Of a stretch of DNA of 64,000 nt, positions 59,336 to 64,000 are shown piece by piece. Source of the DNA: Isochrysis galbana (lineage: Eukaryota > Haptophyta > Isochrysidales > Isochrysidaceae); the NCBI GenBank assembly GCA_018136815.1, contig CM030943.1:487975-551974 (forward strand), in the 5' to 3' direction. The notes beneath the pieces were generated by a model. That model searched no databases. It was not told the origin of the DNA and was given only the letters and a program-made list of their open reading frames with translations. The translations under genes were made by a program, and so were the position numbers. The stretch's first letter is position 1. Each line of letters starts with the position of its first letter.

Positions 59336-61458
59336 CGAGGAGCTGGAGCACTCATACGAATGGGATCACTCACGGGAGCGCAGGTCCCCAAGACGCTAGC
59401 TTATCTTAAAACACTCGGCGAAGGCGAATTTGCAACCATACTAGGAGTCCCATTCTGGGAAGGACTAGACAATGACTCCTTCTGGGAGAAGCTATACGCC
59501 AAGCTTAAAAAGAAAGTCGCAACATGGAAGGGAATGACGAGTCTCTCCATTCATGGAAGGATCCTACTAGTGAACTTCATAATATACGGGACGCCGAGAT
59601 ATTGGCTGTCCACGTCCACCCCGCCGGCGTGGTTCATGGAGGCCATAGATTCTGACGTTCAAACCATACTATGGGACAGATCTCCCCGAATACAGGCGGA
59701 CGAGTTAGGCTCCTCACAAGAGGGCATAAAATGGATAACCCTTCCGGCGTACCCGAGAGTGGGGACGAGAGAAGACGGGCCCCTATTGGGTGTCGGACTA
59801 CTCCCCATGGCCGAACACACGCGAGCGCTCCAAGCGATATGGATAGCTCGTTACCTCAACCCGTCAACGGCGGAATGGAAATCGGTCTTAGACTAATGGT
59901 TCAGCCGTACCCCCTTAGGGCGCGCGGCGGTCTTCGCGAAGGTCGACGTGAAGAGCCTCACGGCTAGCATTCGAGGTAATACCACGCTCCCGGCCTTTTG
60001 GAAACATGCGCTCGAGAACTTTAGACGGATTAACTTCCATAGGGAAACAAACACACGGGAAGGAACCCAGGGCTCCCCGATATGGCACGATCTTTTCTAC
60101 ATACCTCCGGCGATTCACCATACACATAGGTCAAAATGGGAGTCTCTACAGACAGTTATCGTACATAATACTATTAACCCGGATACGGGAGACATATACA
60201 CTACAGAGGAATGCGCGGCTTACTTGCCGGACGGAGAACGGTGGATACGCCATAGAGGAAATTACATTTCAGTAGCCCCCTTTCTTAAGTCGTGGGAAAA
60301 GATAGCTGAATGGACTAGATCGAGACTAGCAGATACCACATCTGACTATATGGACCTTCTTAGAAAACAAGTGAAGCCCCCGCCTCCTCCTCCGGAGGAG
60401 CAAGAGTTAGCCCCTCAGGAGGATCCGGACGCACACGATCTAGGCGACATTCTAGTGGACATAGACCATAACTTCTATCTGCGCCGAAGAGGCGATTACC
60501 ACAAAGTTCAGCTAAATGTTATGGGAGAGCCCCACATCCACGAGCGGATCAGCCCGCAACTATTGCCCAACGAGCTATTCACCCCACTGAAGTGGGGACG
60601 AGCGTACGACGGCCCGGCGGAAACAGCGTATCCGTTACCTCAAGAGTACACGCTAAAAGGCACGCAAACTACGCTAGAGGAGGTGAGTGTCAGGGTCTTG
60701 ACTAAAGCGTTCCTCGCGCTGAGGAAGACAAAAGCACAAAAATCCACGCTAAGATGGGAAAAAAGGCTACCGGTCCTCTCGGGAAAGTGGAAACAAGTGT
60801 CGCAACTGTACAAATATAACTTTTTAACACCTAGGGACTCCTATCTGCACTTTAAACATATTCTACATAGGAGAATAGCTACGGCGAACCGTTTTGCCGA
60901 CGGTCCGACATGCCGCTTTTGTGGCATAGCCCCCGAGAGTTCCACTCACTTGGCCTCATGTATCGCGACGGAGCCCGTCTTTGAATTCATAGAAGGACTT
61001 TTAGGGATTTGCTTTAAACCGGGATCCGAAATACCCCAACGACTTTTCTGCTATCAGGTGGACAGACCGCACCCCTCCTCGGGATACTGCTTAGGTATCT
61101 TGGCGTGGAGGTATATCCTGACTGACTTCTATAACATCCAGTATGGCAACGCGGACGGCAGGTCCGTCAGGTCGATCTTAAGAGCGATCCTCACGAGATA
61201 TCACCTGTTAGTAACGGCGAAAGTCGGTTTCTTTCAGAGGCTAAAAAAACAACGGGAGAATATGGGGTTACACGCCCCGAGCAACAAACACATTAAGAAA
61301 ATGATAAGCCCGCTGTACACGGTGGACAAGGATTTCAACATAGGAACGTCGGAGGACCTCTTGCAAGCGGCAAGGGGGCTGGACCTACGACACATCACCT
61401 AAAGAAGCTAAATCTCTGGGTAGGAAGTAGGAATCACAGCAGTTATTAAAAAAAAAAG
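59336..61458 (+). mobile_element. 5'-truncated LINE, ORF2 C-terminus and poly(A)
   Basis: Post-RT and C-terminal part of a non-LTR retrotransposon ORF2. The frame 59360-61402 contains segments common in plant and algal LINEs after the RT: TILGVPFWEGLDNDSFWEKL, WKGMTSLSIHGRILLVNFII and YGTPRYWLSTSTPP. It ends with the zinc knuckle CRFCGIAPESSTHLASC (C-x2-C-x8-H-x3-C, about 60913-60963). The frame is broken by a single in-frame TAA at 59894-59896; reading resumes without a shift (WFSRTPLGRAAVFAKVDV), so it is a point nonsense mutation. Forty-odd bases after the natural stop (61400-61402) comes an A run at 61448-61457, the poly(A) tail of an L1-type insertion. No matching target duplication was found. 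The RT core is absent; non-functional. Confidence 0.88.
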
Positions 61459-62492
61459 GAGCCTAAAGTACTTAAGGGAGAATAACCAAAGCTAACACCG
61501 AAATCAAAGGACGAGCCACAGTCTCCCGCCCCCTTCTCTCCAACTCCTGGCCGAAGCAGCGCGCGCGGCCTCCCCGGAACCAGCTTCTCCGCTAATGAGG
61601 GAACTGGGGAAGGGGGAGGGGGTTGTTAGGGGTTAAGGTTGGGTAGTAGGGAGGTACACTAGCACACTGCCTCACGCCGCACACGTAGCGGGGTTTTTTA
61701 AGAAGATTTTTTTCTCTCTCTATGTTTTCGTCGGCTCCTTTCTTAGCAATCTAGAAATGTAATTTAAGCTAGCCTGCAGCGTGCTCTGCGACGGCGCGGC
61801 GCGCGCGGCCGATCATGCAGTGCACTATGGAGTTGATACCTGTTTACCGGATACGTCGCCAATCAAGACCGAGACCGAGGCCGCCACCAGCCCGGTAGGC
61901 GTAGGAGGACGGAGGGACCCGCTCCGCGGACTGGCCTGTGCGGGCCAGTGAGGGAGAGGCGCGAGCCTGTGTGGGGAAGGGTCTGGGTGGTGGTGCGTAT
62001 TGTGTGCCCCTAGCATTCCATGCAACCATAAGCTTATACCATAAGGCATGGGCATGGCGAGGGAGGGCGACGGGGAGGGTTGCCCCCCCCCGGTGGCCAG
62101 TGGTGGAGAGAGTGGGGGGGGGAGCATGCCCCCCCATGAGTGAAGTAAGTACAAACTTAGTTGGGGGCTCCTGTGCGTAGTAGCTAGGCATCGCTTCAGA
62201 ATTTTTTTCGCTCCCTTGGGTAGTCAAACCACAAACCAACTTGCCCACTAGGAATAGGCGCAACGGAGTCGGACGAGGCAAGAAGCACAAAACCGCAGAT
62301 GGCGGAAATGTTGCGGGTGCCAACGAGCGCTCGGGGCTGGGGCCCTTTGCTCGCGCAGCCGACTGCTCACCTTTCCGTCGCCCTTATTAGCGGCGCGCGA
62401 CATTGACAGCTGTCATTCGATTGTTTCTTGACCATCTGATATAGCGATGTCATGATTGAAGATCTTGGTTGGGGTGACATGCAATCGGCCGG
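61459..62492. other. Intergenic with repeat copy R4
   Basis: Spacer between the LINE and the last gene. Contains R4 at 62085-62164 (minus) and low-complexity G/A tracts at 61608-61625. No gene supported. Confidence 0.5.
62085..62164 (-). repeat. Dispersed repeat family R, copy R4
   Basis: Read on the minus strand: CCCAACTAAGTTTGTACTTA, CTTCACTCATGGGGGGGCAT, GCTCCCCCCCCAC, TCTCCACCACTGG, then a further G run. Frame reads TKFVLTSLMGGHAPPP, parallel to TKFILGSPM in R3. Confidence 0.6.
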
Positions 62493-64000
62493 TCATGATC
62501 GCCTCAGGCTAGCCGCCACTGCTGCCAGTCCCAACTCGAGCTTGGATGCAAGGTGGGCAAACTTCTCGTCGAGCCTCTTGTCTAGCCGCTCCTCGAGTAG
62601 TGTAAAGTGCTTCTCGATCAACTCTTGCAGCCTGGTCTCTATGTCCCCCTCCGATGCGGGAATGGGCTGATGTTCGATTGTGTAGGCCGAATTTTCGCTG
62701 AGGCTATCCATGCGAGTGCACGAGCTGGTAGCCATCGAGGATTGTGGCCCACGGATGTGCTGCCCTGCCGCGTTGGAGACATCTGGAGGTGCCGAGATCT
62801 TTCGAGCTCCCGGTGGAGTATGTCCCCACATCGCCCGAGAATGAACCCCATGCCTAAAAGACATGCCGGACATCGGGGAGCTCGAGGGGGTGGGGACATC
62901 GCTCCCAGGTTCATCCAGCGAGGACGACGGATCCCTACTCGACAAGAAACTCGCACGGAATAACGGTGAGGTTGGCGTTGGAACCGGCTCGTTTGACCCC
63001 ACGCCAAATGGCGATAGCCCTTGCTGGGCACACCTTGTGGCTGATGTGGCTTCGCGCACCGAAGCCGTCGCCTCGCGCAAGACCACAGCAGCAAGGCTGG
63101 GCACTCCTTCGCCGGCGGAGAATGGTGCCAGCGCCGTTCGCACCGGCGTTTGCCCGGCCGCGGCCTGGGTTGCCTCAGCCGCAAGGGGCGTATCGGCGTC
63201 GTATCGCCCTGTGCCCTCTACGAAATGCGGCGCAACATCGGACGCCGAAGAATCGATGTTGAGGCTGCTCTGGTCAATGGCATCCCGTCTGGCGGCTTCG
63301 CTGCTCAAATCGGGCATGACGGCGGCAAAACAGGGCTTAGCCATCTCAATTGGAGAGTGGAAGAGGGCCAGATCATGTTCCGCAATCGCCGCACTGAAGA
63401 AGTCCGATGTTTTGACCCGGTTGCCAGTGAGCGCCCACACGCCATAGACTTGGCGGCCTGATGGTACGGACGTGCCGCATGGTCCACCAGGCTGGAGGCA
63501 GGCGAGTCCGCGAAGTGACGAACCTTCGGGCAGGGCGATCTGACGGACGAAGGACAGCGCCAAAGCATCGAATTGCAAGAGCATGCGCCCACTGCTGGAG
63601 CCGACCACAAGGACGGAGCCGGTAGCGGTCAGCATATCTGGTGTTCCAATTCCGGGAGTGCTCACGGAGCGCTCACGGGAGCCAGCGTCTTCGATGCCGA
63701 TTAGTGAGCCGCTGGTAGGGCAGGAGGCCGCGATTTGCATGCCGCTAGCGTCGGCAGCACCGTCAATCGTCAAATGCCTCGCCGCTTCTGGAGTGCGCAA
63801 TCGTGCCAGTTCCGACGACAGGTCGAGCAGGCTTGAGAACCCCACATTCTGCCCGGCTGCCATCGACCCAATACGCCCGCGCAAGTCGATTGGCGTAGCG
63901 TCCACGTTTTGCCTGCCGGGAGAGATCCCATGGCAAGCGGAAACTATGGCTTGGCAATTGGTGCAGGCTACGCCAGCGCATTCTTCGCCATCCGCCGGAG
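62493..64000 (-). CDS. Partial hypothetical: propeller-like, C-term coil
   Basis: Open frame on the minus strand from the right edge (no stop or clear start between 63905 and 64000) to a stop at 62493, about 500 residues seen; the N-terminus lies outside the window. The visible N-terminal part has beta-propeller-like strands: TSGSLIGIEDAG, TGSVLVVGSSSGRMLLQFDA, ALSFVRQIALPEGSSLRGLA and YGVWALTGNRVKTSDFF. A long Ser/Pro/Ala-rich disordered middle follows, then a C-terminal coiled coil (DIETRLQELIEKHFTLLEER, LDKRLDEKFAHLASKLEL). That plan (propeller, linker, coil) occurs in scaffold proteins such as EDC4, but no diagnostic motif was found and no name is given. A splice-acceptor-like CGGCAG lies near 63915, so the true exon start may be there. 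Confidence 0.6.
   Translation of the reverse strand, partial: PADGEECAGVACTNCQAIVSACHGISPGRQNVDATPIDLRGRIGSMAAGQNVGFSSLLDLSSELARLRTPEAARHLTIDGAADASGMQIAASCPTSGSLIGIEDAGSRERSVSTPGIGTPDMLTATGSVLVVGSSSGRMLLQFDALALSFVRQIALPEGSSLRGLACLQPGGPCGTSVPSGRQVYGVWALTGNRVKTSDFFSAAIAEHDLALFHSPIEMAKPCFAAVMPDLSSEAARRDAIDQSSLNIDSSASDVAPHFVEGTGRYDADTPLAAEATQAAAGQTPVRTALAPFSAGEGVPSLAAVVLREATASVREATSATRCAQQGLSPFGVGSNEPVPTPTSPLFRASFLSSRDPSSSLDEPGSDVPTPSSSPMSGMSFRHGVHSRAMWGHTPPGARKISAPPDVSNAAGQHIRGPQSSMATSSCTRMDSLSENSAYTIEHQPIPASEGDIETRLQELIEKHFTLLEERLDKRLDEKFAHLASKLELGLAAVAASLRRS

Noticed and set aside
59894..59896. Reassigned stop codon in the LINE
   Set aside because: All host genes read with the standard code and end at ordinary stops; a single point mutation in a truncated copy is simpler.
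62863..63447. 194-codon plus-strand ORF opposite the right-edge gene
   Set aside because: Antisense shadow; the minus frame is longer, runs to the edge and has a coiled coil.

Overview
The window is a stretch of eukaryotic nuclear genome, GC-rich and full of simple repeats, most likely from a haptophyte or related red-plastid alga. Four things point there. Many genes are split by GT-AG introns with frequent GTGCG donors and at least one GC-AG intron. A plant/cyanobacterial-type phytoene desaturase carries a signal-peptide-plus-transit-like leader. Housekeeping genes are of ordinary eukaryotic type (a USP deubiquitinase, a PX-BAR sorting nexin, a three-domain tRNA ligase). Long (GA)n/(CT)n tracts lie next to most start codons. 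The species assignment is inference.

Layout. 0-5 kb: a broken LINE reverse transcriptase at the left edge, a minus-strand hypothetical gene with internal repeats, and a coiled-coil protein. 6-17 kb: an SLC38-like amino-acid transporter (minus, about 9 exons) divergent from phytoene desaturase (plus, 7 exons), then a USP37-like deubiquitinase with two ubiquitin-interacting motifs (plus). 18-28 kb: an acyl-CoA oxidase (minus, 2 exons), a proline-rich hypothetical, an intronless tRNA-ligase-like protein (ligase, kinase, cyclic phosphodiesterase), and a broken ankyrin-repeat gene carrying a (GA)n expansion. 29-35 kb: a NYN/LRR/RGG putative RNA-processing protein and a GNB1L/ASA1-like WD40 protein (both plus). 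35-41 kb: a transposon-rich interval with a 518-bp element nested in another repeat, a 283-bp direct duplication, an hAT transposase remnant and a 194-bp MITE with an 8-bp target duplication. 41-52 kb: a flavin monooxygenase (plus), a fused pseudouridine glycosidase/pseudouridine kinase (minus), a ~200-bp tandem repeat array, and an SNX1/2-type sorting nexin (minus). 53-64 kb: mostly repeats, a small PAS-domain protein (minus), a 5'-truncated LINE with a poly(A) tail, and a minus-strand gene running off the right edge.

There is no operon-like or single-pathway cluster; neighbours are functionally unrelated, as expected for an algal nucleus. Three proteins (phytoene desaturase, the amino-acid transporter, the pseudouridine fusion enzyme) have N-terminal signal-peptide-like leaders and could be plastid- or endomembrane-targeted. 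The most unusual observations are a duplicated, frame-compatible alternative exon in the transporter gene, a three-copy ~100-140 bp element lying just downstream of genes in the sense direction, a pyrimidine-rich tract before nearly every start codon, and a nested set of hAT-like non-autonomous elements. No tRNA, rRNA or CRISPR was recognised.
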